A DNA stretch of 64,000 nt from Clostridiales bacterium Firm_11. Its GTDB lineage: Bacteria > Bacillota > Clostridia > Christensenellales > Aristaeellaceae. The notes beneath the pieces are model-generated. The model was given only the letters and a program-made list of their open reading frames with translations. It was not told the DNA's origin and did no database searches. Both the position numbers and the translations under genes were made by a program. Positions 27,964-35,672 of the stretch are shown here, piece after piece (position 1 is the stretch's first letter; each line of letters starts with the position of its first letter). The DNA is taken from positions 55,078-119,077 of the forward strand of contig LVAQ01000002.1 of assembly GCA_001604105.1 (NCBI GenBank), given 5' to 3'.

Positions 27964-28818
27964 ATGCCTCAAGATTTATTCGTGATGATTAAAACGCACT
28001 ACAACACCTTTACCCGTGCGGAGAAGCACATCGCAGATTACATCCTTTCCAGTGCCAGGGATGTGCTTTACATGTCCATCACAGAACTTGCCAACGCTTG
28101 TGATGTCGGCGATACCAGCGTTTTTCGCTTCTGCCGCCACTTGGGTAAGAATGGGTATCAGGATTTCAAAGTCGATCTGGCACAAGCTGTCAGCGAAACC
28201 AGTACCATGCCAATCTTGACAAGCTGCATCGTAGATCAAAGCGATTCTGCTGATGTAATGATTCAAAAAGTACTCAACAACAATATTGCTGTGCTTCGTG
28301 AGACTTATCAACTGATTGATCCAGCTACCTTGGCGAAAACCACCCAATGGTTATCCGAAGCGGAGCGGATTTGCTTTTTCGGCGTCGGAGCATCCTCTGC
28401 ATCAGCGCTGGAAGCCAACAACCGCTTTCTACGCGTGTGTCACAAAACCGAGTGCATTTTGGATGCGCGAATGCAGATGATGCGCGCTTCGCTGATGGCC
28501 AAGAATGATGTGGCTATCCTCTTTTCGTACTCCGGCGCCACCAAAGAAACGGTTGCCATTGCCAAAGCCGCACTGGATGCCGGCGCGCACACCATATGCA
28601 TATCCAGATTCGCACACTCACCCCTGGCCGAACTCTGCGATCTGCTTTACCTTTGCGGTGGAAATGATGGGCCCTTGCAGAGCGGCAGCCTAAGTGTGAA
28701 GACATCACAATTGCTGCTGATGGAGGTTCTCTTTATCGCATACTGTCAAGCTAATCCGGAGCGATGTGACCGCAATCGCCTGCTGACGTCCACCGTTCTC
28801 CAGCGAGATAAACTGTAA
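27964..28818 (+). CDS. RpiR/MurR-family transcriptional regulator
   Basis: A 284-residue regulator. The N-terminal HTH domain (about 1-77) contains FTRAEKHIADYIL and the helix pair DTSVFRFCRHLGKNGYQDFK; the C-terminal SIS sugar-phosphate-binding domain (about 105-265) contains FFGVGASSASALEANNRF and LFSYSGATKETVAIA. Such proteins sense phosphosugars. The start ATG at 27964 follows GGGAG; the frame is open eight codons further upstream without a better signal. It lies before the ketopantoate-reductase-like gene on the same strand, which has its own promoter and a dyad. Confidence 0.92.
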   Translation: MPQDLFVMIKTHYNTFTRAEKHIADYILSSARDVLYMSITELANACDVGDTSVFRFCRHLGKNGYQDFKVDLAQAVSETSTMPILTSCIVDQSDSADVMIQKVLNNNIAVLRETYQLIDPATLAKTTQWLSEAERICFFGVGASSASALEANNRFLRVCHKTECILDARMQMMRASLMAKNDVAILFSYSGATKETVAIAKAALDAGAHTICISRFAHSPLAELCDLLYLCGGNDGPLQSGSLSVKTSQLLLMEVLFIAYCQANPERCDRNRLLTSTVLQRDKL

Positions 28819-28878
28819 CACAGTTCCGCCATCAGGGTTACTCGTCTCTCAACAATACTTGCAAGCAAAGCGGCTCCC

Positions 28879-28916
28879 TTGTCAAAACCTTTGCACAATG
28901 GTACAATCTGTGCAAA
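28879..28916 (+). promoter_or_regulatory. Promoter with overlapping dyad upstream of the ketopantoate-reductase-like gene
   Basis: TTGTCA (28879-28884) and TACAAT (28902-28907) with a 17-base spacer make a good promoter. A perfect dyad, TTTGCACA (28890-28897) and TGTGCAAA (28909-28916), surrounds the -10, a typical repressor-site position. Confidence 0.65.
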
Positions 28917-28940
28917 AGTTCTGTCAAAGGAGTGTTTTTT

Positions 28941-29960
28941 GTGGCGTACACACCACGTATTGTAGTCGTTGGCGCGGGTGCCATCGGCGGTATCACCGCT
29001 GCATTTTTAAAACAGGCGGGTCATGATGTGACGCTGGTATGCAAACATCAGGAAATCGCAACGCTAGCTAATGGACGTGGCTTGCATGTTAAGGGCGTAC
29101 GGGGAGATCACGTAATCCCTGTCCCCTCCGTGACGACCATAGAAGAACTCACCGGGTCTTTTGATGTTGTGCTCATCGCTACCAAAGCTTATGACATGCC
29201 TTTATCCGCCAGGAAGCTGCTTGCCTACTTGAAGGATGATTCCCTGGTTCTCAGTATGCAAAACGGCATATGTACCGATGCGCTGGCCGAGGTAGTTGGC
29301 GCAAAGCGCACCGTGGGATGCGTTGTCGGTTACGGCGCAACCATGCAAGGCGCGGCGGAACTGGAAATGACCAGCGTGGGTACATTTACCATAGGCCGCC
29401 TTGAAGGGGATGCAACGTCGCTATCCCCCTTGTGCGAGTTGCTCAGCCATGTCGTAGAAACCAGCATCAGCAATGATATCTATGCGGATCTATACAGTAA
29501 ATTGATTGTTAATAGCTGCATTACCTCGCTGGGCGCCATATGCGGCCTTCGTCTTGGGGAAATGCTCAAGCGAAAACAGGCCAGGCGTGTTTTTCTCAGC
29601 ATCATCGCCGAGGGTATGGCCGTAGCGCGTGCCATGAACCTTACAGTTCCCCCGTACGGTGGTCGGCTGGATTATGACAAACTATTACATGGCAACGGAT
29701 TGCTGGATCGTCTGCGTCGTCACGCTACCATTTTCGTTGTGGGTCTCAAGTATAAGAACCTGAAAAGTTCAAGCCTGCAATCATTGGAACGCGGCCGCCC
29801 CACAGAGATTGACTATTTCAATGGCTACATCGCGCAAAAGGGCGAAACGCTCGGTGTTGCCTGCCCTGTGAACCTGCGGCTGACGGCAATGGTAAAAGAA
29901 ATTGAAGCAGGTCAGCGCAGGATTGAGGTTAAGAATCTCTACGATAGCGCCTTCCGATAA
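28941..29960 (+). CDS. Ketopantoate reductase-like (PanE/ApbA family) oxidoreductase
   Basis: A 339-residue NAD(P)-dependent reductase. The N-terminal Rossmann motif is VVVGAGAIGG, followed by KAYDMPL and VLSMQNG, the family's NADPH and substrate segments; the C-terminal helical domain includes KLIVNSCITSLGA with the catalytic-type Lys and SSSLQSLERGRPTEIDYFNGY, a good match to the PanE C-terminus. Start is GTG at 28941 behind AAAGGAG. True PanE makes pantoate, but the family includes other 2-oxo acid reductases, and no panB or panC is here, so the exact substrate is open. Confidence 0.85.
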   Translation: MAYTPRIVVVGAGAIGGITAAFLKQAGHDVTLVCKHQEIATLANGRGLHVKGVRGDHVIPVPSVTTIEELTGSFDVVLIATKAYDMPLSARKLLAYLKDDSLVLSMQNGICTDALAEVVGAKRTVGCVVGYGATMQGAAELEMTSVGTFTIGRLEGDATSLSPLCELLSHVVETSISNDIYADLYSKLIVNSCITSLGAICGLRLGEMLKRKQARRVFLSIIAEGMAVARAMNLTVPPYGGRLDYDKLLHGNGLLDRLRRHATIFVVGLKYKNLKSSSLQSLERGRPTEIDYFNGYIAQKGETLGVACPVNLRLTAMVKEIEAGQRRIEVKNLYDSAFR

Positions 29961-30079
29961 TCAAACACTATAAAAGAAGCGCCGATGCATACCAATCGCA
30001 TCCGCGCTTCAATCTATTATGATTCACAGCCTTAGCAAGGCTTTTTAAGCACTTGTTGCGGCTTCCAACTCAATTTGAT

Positions 30080-30460
30080 TCATGCCTGTTCCGGCGTTAA
30101 TGGTACTGTTCCAATACTCTTTGTGGCAACCACATCCACACCGCTGCCGCATACATCGCGCAAAACCACATCACCCATGCATATCGGCGCTTCAAGCATC
30201 AATGCTTTTATTGCCTGCATGCAAGGAAAAATCAGCTTTTTGGCGATCGGTTCGCTCGTTTTTACGCTCAGTGGCATGCGGCTGCCGCGTACATAAACGA
30301 CTGCCGTCACCATTCGTTTCGGTGCGATGCTTTCCTGCGCGGCATAGGTAATGCCTCGTTTACAACTGTTTCCTGTAACGCTTACCACTTTTCCGTCTTC
30401 GACATCCACAGTCATCCTGCACCCAATCGGACAGTTGATGCAAGTGATCAGCTGTTCCAT
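30080..30460 (-). CDS. DUF1667 protein, partner of the flavoenzyme pair
   Basis: A 126-residue cytoplasmic protein of the DUF1667 family. The Cys-rich N-terminus reads ITCINCPIGCRMTV (CxxCxxxC) with a further Cys in GNSCKRG, suggesting an Fe-S or metal site. The start at ATG 30458-30460 has GAGGGGG seven bases upstream; a second ATG two codons earlier has no proper spacing. It overlaps the end of the preceding oxidoreductase gene by 13 bases. In clostridia this family follows a GlpA-like and an FAD/NAD oxidoreductase gene, as it does here. Confidence 0.85.
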   Translation of the reverse strand: MEQLITCINCPIGCRMTVDVEDGKVVSVTGNSCKRGITYAAQESIAPKRMVTAVVYVRGSRMPLSVKTSEPIAKKLIFPCMQAIKALMLEAPICMGDVVLRDVCGSGVDVVATKSIGTVPLTPEQA

Positions 30461-31755
30461 GCGCATACCCCCTCGCTTGCATCGATATGAATGGTGATAT
30501 CCTGACCGCTTAACGCGCCAAGCAGCTTGGGCGAAAGCGTCAGATCCGCCATTTCTCCCGGGGCGAGAATGCGGCGTTTGACACGGTGGATTTCCTTTTG
30601 TCCATCAAGAACGCGTACAACGGCATTCTCATAGACGCACGCGGGTCGAAAAAGTACCTGTATCGGCTCTGGTTCATCATCAGTCTGTGGCAGGCCAATC
30701 CGCTGCGGTGTCGCACCGCGCACGCCTTCCCCGTCCAGAACGCGAATCATTTTTCCTTTTCTCCGCTCACCGCGGGCGTAGGCAGCAGCCGCTTTTCCAG
30801 CCTTGAAACTCTCAGCGCTCACGAAATCCACCAGGTCATGTACGTGTAATACATTTCCGCACGCGAATATGCCCGGCACATCTGTCTGAAGCGAATCGTC
30901 TACCACCGCGCCTTGTGTTGCCTGGTTCATGGGCACATCCGCTTTTTTTGAAAGCTCATTCTCCGGTATCAGCCCAACCGATAAAAGCAAGGTGTCGCAC
31001 TCTACATACGTTTCCGTTCCAGTTATTGGCTGGCGCTGGTGATCAACCTGTGCGATGGTTACGCCGGTGAGGCGTTCCCGTCCATGAATATCGACAACGG
31101 TATGGCTCAAAAGCAAAGGGATGTCATAATCATGGAGACATTGCACGATGTTGCGGTTCAGTCCGCTGGAATATGGCATGATTTCCACGCATGCCAGAAC
31201 CGTCGCGCCTTGTAAGGTCATACGGCGTGCCATGATGAGCCCGATATCCCCGCTGCCAAGAATAACCACCTTTTTGCCAGGCATATACCCTTCCAAATTG
31301 ATGAACTTCTGCGCAGTACCTGCGGAAAAAATGCCGGCGCAGCGCGTCCCTGGAATCGCCAAGGCACCGCGCGGCCGCTCTCGGCAACCCATCGCCAGAA
31401 TAACCGCCCCGGCTTGATAGCGTGTCAATCCTGCCTGTTTGCTGATGGCGGTCACAAGCCGATCGCTGGTAACGTCGAGCACAGTCACCCCGCAGCGCAC
31501 ATCAATGCCCAGTTCATGAACACGCAAAACATCGCGCTGCGCATATTCAGGCCCAGTCAATTCCACCTTGAAGCGATGCAAACCAAAACCATTGTGGATA
31601 CATTGCCTGAGGATACCGCCCATCTCATCTTCGCGTTCTAGAACAAGCAGGCTCTCCGCGCCGGCTTCCTTTGCGGCGATGGCAGCCGCAAGCCCAGCAG
31701 GACCCGCGCCAATAATAAGCACATCCACCTTCTGAGGGCTAACTGCATCACACAT
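30448..31755 (-). CDS. FAD-dependent pyridine nucleotide-disulfide oxidoreductase-like protein
   Basis: A 435-residue flavoprotein. The FAD-binding VLIIGAGPAGLAAAIAA is at the N-terminus, GCRERPRGAL in the middle, and a second dinucleotide fold KVVILGSGDIGLIMARRM binds NAD(P)H. A late FACGNVLHVHDLVDFV closes the FAD site. Start at ATG 31753-31755 behind AGGAGG, overlapping the GlpA-like gene by eight bases. It probably passes electrons between NAD(H) and the GlpA-like subunit. The gene fits the second member of the clostridial GlpA-oxidoreductase-DUF1667 operon. Confidence 0.88.
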   Translation of the reverse strand: MCDAVSPQKVDVLIIGAGPAGLAAAIAAKEAGAESLLVLEREDEMGGILRQCIHNGFGLHRFKVELTGPEYAQRDVLRVHELGIDVRCGVTVLDVTSDRLVTAISKQAGLTRYQAGAVILAMGCRERPRGALAIPGTRCAGIFSAGTAQKFINLEGYMPGKKVVILGSGDIGLIMARRMTLQGATVLACVEIMPYSSGLNRNIVQCLHDYDIPLLLSHTVVDIHGRERLTGVTIAQVDHQRQPITGTETYVECDTLLLSVGLIPENELSKKADVPMNQATQGAVVDDSLQTDVPGIFACGNVLHVHDLVDFVSAESFKAGKAAAAYARGERRKGKMIRVLDGEGVRGATPQRIGLPQTDDEPEPIQVLFRPACVYENAVVRVLDGQKEIHRVKRRILAPGEMADLTLSPKLLGALSGQDITIHIDASEGVCAWNS

Positions 31756-33208
31756 GGCCTTTGTCCTCCTTGATCGATGGATTAAGCGAATCCGTAAGCA
31801 TGCGGCTCTGCCCGCCGAATTTCGTGATCTCAAGCATCGGAATCTGTAGTTCTTCGGCCAGTATCTCCATCACCCTTGGACTGCAAAACCCTCCCTGACA
31901 ACGCCCCATGCCTGCGCGTGTGCGCCGTTTGATGCCGTCAACATGTCGTGCGCCAACGGGTCTATGGATTGCGCTACGTATTTCTGCTTCGGTTACCTGC
32001 TCGCAGCGGCAAACGATGTTTCCATAGGCGGGATCGCGGGCATAAGCCTGCGCGCGTTCTTCCAGATTCATCGCAGAAAATGCCTTTGGAAGATCCGGCG
32101 CAGGTTTCCACGCCTGCTTACATGCATAAGAATGCTCCTGTGCGATTTGTGTATAGAGCGCGTTGGCAATCGCGGGCGCCGCTGTAAGCCCCGGACTTTC
32201 AATGCCAATGGCTTCATAGGCGCCGGGTGCATCCATCGTGGCGCCGACGATAAAATCATCCCCAGCTTCATGTGCGCGAATGCCCGCAAATGTGGTGATG
32301 TTGGTTCGCAGGCTCATGTGCGGCCAAGTCATTGCGGCTTTCTCCCGAATGGAGGCCAGCGCCTCCGCCGTGGTTGCCACGTCCAGCGCGTCCTCAACCT
32401 GCTGCGCTGTGGGGCCAAGCAGCATCGTTTTATGTCCTGTGGGGCTCACCAATACGCCTTTTCCCATTTTGGTGGGCGTTTGGAACATCGTACGGCTGAA
32501 TACAGGCTTTTCCTCATGATCCAGCAGATAGTATTCCCCTTTGCGCGGCATGATGCTTAGCTTATGTGTGCTGATTTGATTATGCAGTTCCGCGGAAAAA
32601 AGACCGGCACAGTTAACCAGTATGGTTGCTGTGATCTCTCCATGGTTTGTGGTTACCAGAAAGCCGTTCTCCCGCTTTTGCAACCGTATTGCCTGTGTGT
32701 CGAATAAAAACCGAACACCGTTGACGGCCGCATGATCCGCTAATGCACAGGTGAGTTCATAGGGGCTGGCAAGCCCACTGGACGGCGCCAGCAAAGCGCA
32801 TTGCACCGCAGGATTCGTATTGGGTTCCAGGGCGAGTATTTCGGCATTCTCAATGATGCGCAAACCTTCCACGCCATTTTGAATACCCTGAGACAGAAGC
32901 GATTCCAAGTGCTGCCGCTGCTCTTGATCAAAAGCGAGCACCATAGCGCCGGATGGCACGTAGGGTGCATGCACTTCCTGACAGTATGCTGCAAAACGAC
33001 GATTGCCTTCCACATTGTACTTTGCTTTCAGGCTGCCTGGCTTCGCGTCAAAGCCGGCATGTACGATACCGCTGTTCGCTTTGCTGGCGCCTTCCGCAAC
33101 ATCTTCCGTACGTTCGATCAACGTGATATCGACTGCCAGTCGACTAAGTTCGCGCGCAACCGCGCAGCCAATCAAGCCTCCGCCGATAACCAGGATTTCC
33201 GTATGCAC
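31748..33208 (-). CDS. GlpA-type FAD-dependent glycerol-3-phosphate dehydrogenase-like protein
   Basis: A 486-residue flavoprotein. It begins with the FAD fold ILVIGGGLIGCAVARELSR, contains GASKANSGIVHAGFD (the family's substrate region), and ends with a BFD-like [2Fe-2S] domain carrying VCRCEQVTEAEI and GMGRCQGGFC. This is the layout of anaerobic GlpA. The start is GTG at 33206-33208 with GGAGGG eight bases upstream; the frame extends upstream through that site. First gene of a three-gene operon. Glycerol 3-phosphate is the probable substrate by family; glpK and glpF are not nearby. Confidence 0.86.
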   Translation of the reverse strand: MHTEILVIGGGLIGCAVARELSRLAVDITLIERTEDVAEGASKANSGIVHAGFDAKPGSLKAKYNVEGNRRFAAYCQEVHAPYVPSGAMVLAFDQEQRQHLESLLSQGIQNGVEGLRIIENAEILALEPNTNPAVQCALLAPSSGLASPYELTCALADHAAVNGVRFLFDTQAIRLQKRENGFLVTTNHGEITATILVNCAGLFSAELHNQISTHKLSIMPRKGEYYLLDHEEKPVFSRTMFQTPTKMGKGVLVSPTGHKTMLLGPTAQQVEDALDVATTAEALASIREKAAMTWPHMSLRTNITTFAGIRAHEAGDDFIVGATMDAPGAYEAIGIESPGLTAAPAIANALYTQIAQEHSYACKQAWKPAPDLPKAFSAMNLEERAQAYARDPAYGNIVCRCEQVTEAEIRSAIHRPVGARHVDGIKRRTRAGMGRCQGGFCSPRVMEILAEELQIPMLEITKFGGQSRMLTDSLNPSIKEDKGHV

Positions 33209-33283
33209 TCGCTTTCCCTCCAACGCGCCGTAGCGCTCATTACCGCTATCGCACCGTAACATTCAATGCTCATTTGACGAGAA

Positions 33284-33301
33284 TTCGCAATATCTTGCGA
33301 A
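33284..33301. promoter_or_regulatory. 18-bp palindrome upstream of the GlpA-like operon
   Basis: TTCGCAA-TATC-TTGCGAA is a perfect dyad with a four-base centre. It lies between the stop of the prolyl-tRNA editing gene and the GlpA-like start, about 75 bases before the latter. It has no following T-run and is better read as an operator than a terminator. Confidence 0.5.
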
Positions 33302-33315
33302 ACACGGCATAGTCT

Positions 33316-33840
33316 TCAACTGCCGTTTGCTGTTACATCTTTAATAGCGATTGGTTGCACGCCCAACAACGGTAAAACCTGTTCCCAAAAAACCGCCTGC
33401 TTAAATATGACTGTTGCCGCGTTATCGCAAGGATGAAAGGCAATCTCCATCGAATCACGAACCGCAGCTTCATAACATAGCTGTATGCGATGCGATTGGT
33501 CGAAATATAACCCCAGCGGACTTACAGAACCCGATGATAGATGGAGCAAGGAATGCAATGCCGCTTCCGGCGCAAAACTGAGCCTGGATGTACCAAGCGC
33601 CTTGCTGACAACCGCCGTGCGAAAAGGGGTCTGGGGGCGAAGCAGCATCAGGAAATAATCAGTTTGCTGGCGATTGGTCAGAAATACGTTTTTGCATATT
33701 GTGACATGCTCTTGTATAAAGGGGAGTTCCAAACAAGCATCAATGGTATACGCCGGTTCGTGGGTATACACCCGGTATGCAATGCCGTTTTGATCCAGCC
33801 ACGCCAGGATGGTTTGCTGAACGTTCGCCTGTGTTTGCAT
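33316..33840 (-). CDS. YbaK/ProX-type aminoacyl-tRNA deacylase
   Basis: A 174-residue protein of the YbaK/PrdX domain family, which hydrolyses wrongly charged tRNA-Pro. It starts ILAWLDQNGIAYRVYTHEP, has the ICKNVFLTNRQQTDYFLMLL core with the conserved Lys, and the SVSPLGLYFD segment. The start at ATG 33838-33840 follows AAGGA; the frame extends 41 codons upstream, but without family resemblance. It diverges from the phosphofructokinase gene. Confidence 0.83.
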   Translation of the reverse strand: MQTQANVQQTILAWLDQNGIAYRVYTHEPAYTIDACLELPFIQEHVTICKNVFLTNRQQTDYFLMLLRPQTPFRTAVVSKALGTSRLSFAPEAALHSLLHLSSGSVSPLGLYFDQSHRIQLCYEAAVRDSMEIAFHPCDNAATVIFKQAVFWEQVLPLLGVQPIAIKDVTANGS

Positions 33841-33978
33841 GAATCCTTGACTACCTCCCGCTGCCTGCGCATAAACATGACTAACCATAGCCAACATCAT
33901 ACCGCAATCACTCGTGTTTGTACATGCCTTGCGCGTAGAAATGAAAGTGAAATTGTTATGCACAAAGGACTAACCTCA

Positions 33979-34008
33979 TTGCATGACCGCCTTCACCCAT
34001 GGTATAAT
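33979..34008 (+). promoter_or_regulatory. Promoter of the phosphofructokinase gene
   Basis: TTGCAT (33979-33984) and extended TGGTATAAT with TATAAT at 34003-34008, spacer 18, about 25 bases before the start codon. Confidence 0.7.
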
Positions 34009-34033
34009 CAGGTAAGCAGAAGGGGGCGTTATC

Positions 34034-35107
34034 ATGAAAAGAAGAATCGGCATCTTAACAAGCGGAGGCGATTGCCCTGGGCTGAACGCAGCCATCCGCG
34101 GGGTAGCCAAAGCCGCCTATGAGTTGTTCGACGCTGAAATCATCGGCATTCGAAATGGTTATGGCGGACTCATCGCAGGCGAATGCCAGGAGATGAGTAA
34201 GAAGCAGTTTTCCGGAATCCTGACACTGGGCGGCACGATTCTAGGCACCAGCAGGCAACCCTTCCGCACCATACAGGTCATTGACGAAACAGGCGTGGAC
34301 AAAGTGGCTGCCATGAAAAAAACATACCATGATTTAAAACTTGACTGTCTGATCACTTTGGGTGGCAACGGCACGCACAAAACCGCCAACCTTCTTTCGC
34401 AGGAAGGTTTGAATGTGATCGGGTTACCCAAGACAATTGACAACGACCTTTCCGGAACCGATTTTACCTTTGGATTTCATACCGCTGTGGAAATCGGCAC
34501 GGAAGTGATTGATCGCATCCATACGACCGCAACCAGCCATGGACGTTGTATGGTGATCGAGATCATGGGCAATAAAGTCGGCTGGCTCACGCTGTACGCA
34601 GGCGTAGCGGGCGGCGCGGATGTAATCCTCCTCCCCGAAATCCCCTATGATATCAAACGCGTTGCCGAAACGGTAGAAACACGCGCAAAAAGTAAGAAGG
34701 CGTTCTCCATCATTGCGGTTGCAGAAGGCGCAATGAGTAAGGAAGAAGCCAAAATGAAAAAGAAAGAAAGAGAGGCTTATCGGGCTTCTCTCCCCTATGA
34801 TTGCATCAGCAAGCGCATTGCGGCACAATTGCAAGAGCTGGTTGGCGTAGAATCCCGCAGCGTAGTTCCCGGGCATATTCAACGCGGCGGCAGCCCCTGC
34901 GCTTATGATCGCGTGCTGGCTACACTATTTGGCGTACATGCAGCTGAACTTATCCGTGACGAAGTATACGGCGTTACCGTAGCGCTAAGCGGCAATAACA
35001 TCACCCACAACAAGCTGAGCGATATCGCAGGTATGCCAAAACCGGTACCCAAAGATAATACCATGGTATTGACCGCCCGGAACATCGGCATTACCTTCGG
35101 TGATTGA
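34034..35107 (+). CDS. pfkA: 6-phosphofructokinase
   Basis: A 357-residue phosphofructokinase, phosphorylating fructose 6-phosphate in glycolysis. The N-terminal GILTSGGDCPGLNAAIRG, the substrate loop GLPKTIDNDLSGTDFTFG and the catalytic base region are clear, as are VPGHIQRGGSPCAYDR. The phosphoryl-donor loop reads GGNGTHKT: the residue after Gly-Gly is Asn, while the next-but-one position is Gly as in ATP enzymes. PKTIDND has Lys where classical ATP enzymes have Gly. Donor choice (ATP or pyrophosphate) is therefore not certain. Start ATG follows AGAAGGGGG. Confidence 0.92.
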   Translation: MKRRIGILTSGGDCPGLNAAIRGVAKAAYELFDAEIIGIRNGYGGLIAGECQEMSKKQFSGILTLGGTILGTSRQPFRTIQVIDETGVDKVAAMKKTYHDLKLDCLITLGGNGTHKTANLLSQEGLNVIGLPKTIDNDLSGTDFTFGFHTAVEIGTEVIDRIHTTATSHGRCMVIEIMGNKVGWLTLYAGVAGGADVILLPEIPYDIKRVAETVETRAKSKKAFSIIAVAEGAMSKEEAKMKKKEREAYRASLPYDCISKRIAAQLQELVGVESRSVVPGHIQRGGSPCAYDRVLATLFGVHAAELIRDEVYGVTVALSGNNITHNKLSDIAGMPKPVPKDNTMVLTARNIGITFGD

Positions 35108-35195
35108 TCCTGAATGGCCATCACAGCGAAAGTATGCTGTTGCTTTGATGGTTAAAATCCAGCAATCACAGAAACTGATACAGAAACTGACGATA

Positions 35196-35225
35196 AACGG
35201 CACCATTTGGGTGCCGTTTTCATAT
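35196..35225 (+). terminator. Rho-independent terminator after pfkA
   Basis: AAACGGCACC-ATTT-GGGTGCCGTTTT forms a perfect stem with a T-run, about 90 bases after the stop codon. Confidence 0.85.
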
Positions 35226-35672
35226 TATAAACAACATAGGGCGTATACTGTTTGTTCCTGTAAACGGTGCGCGCCGCGTACTTATTTATGTCTTTTTTGA
35301 CCTATGTAAACTGATATTACTACTTTGAAACGAAATGTGGTACTTTCACCCAAATTCTCTACACCTGCCCTTTGCACACCTGCGTTTTTTTGCAAGCGTA
35401 TGGTACGATAGCCCTGATTGTCCCATTGGCGACCATTTTGTGGCGCGTGTTCCCATTTTTAACCGTGAATGTCCGATTGGTGAAAAGTCTCAAACAACCA
35501 GCAATGTCAAGTATCATATACTGACCTATGGATGATTCAATTGACGGGAACGAGACTCCCGCGCTCATGTATGGAGAACCTTCATTTGGGTACCGCTAGC
35601 GTGAAAACGTAATATAGAAATGTAAAGAAAAAAGGGGCGGAAGCGTTTGGTACGCTTCCGCCGCATGATGGT
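35226..35672. other. Non-coding interval, possible insertion-sequence end
   Basis: Around 450 bases with no convincing gene. Short frames on either strand have no ribosome binding site or family match. Between 35421 and 35480 related motifs recur (TCCCATTGGCGACC, TCCCATTTTTAACC, TCCGATTGGTGA), a pattern like multiple transposase-binding repeats at the end of an element, but no transposase remnant is visible. Confidence 0.35.

Noticed and set aside
35335..35535. 66-codon frame and its minus-strand counterpart
   Set aside because: Neither has a ribosome binding site; the region looks like non-coding or element-end DNA.
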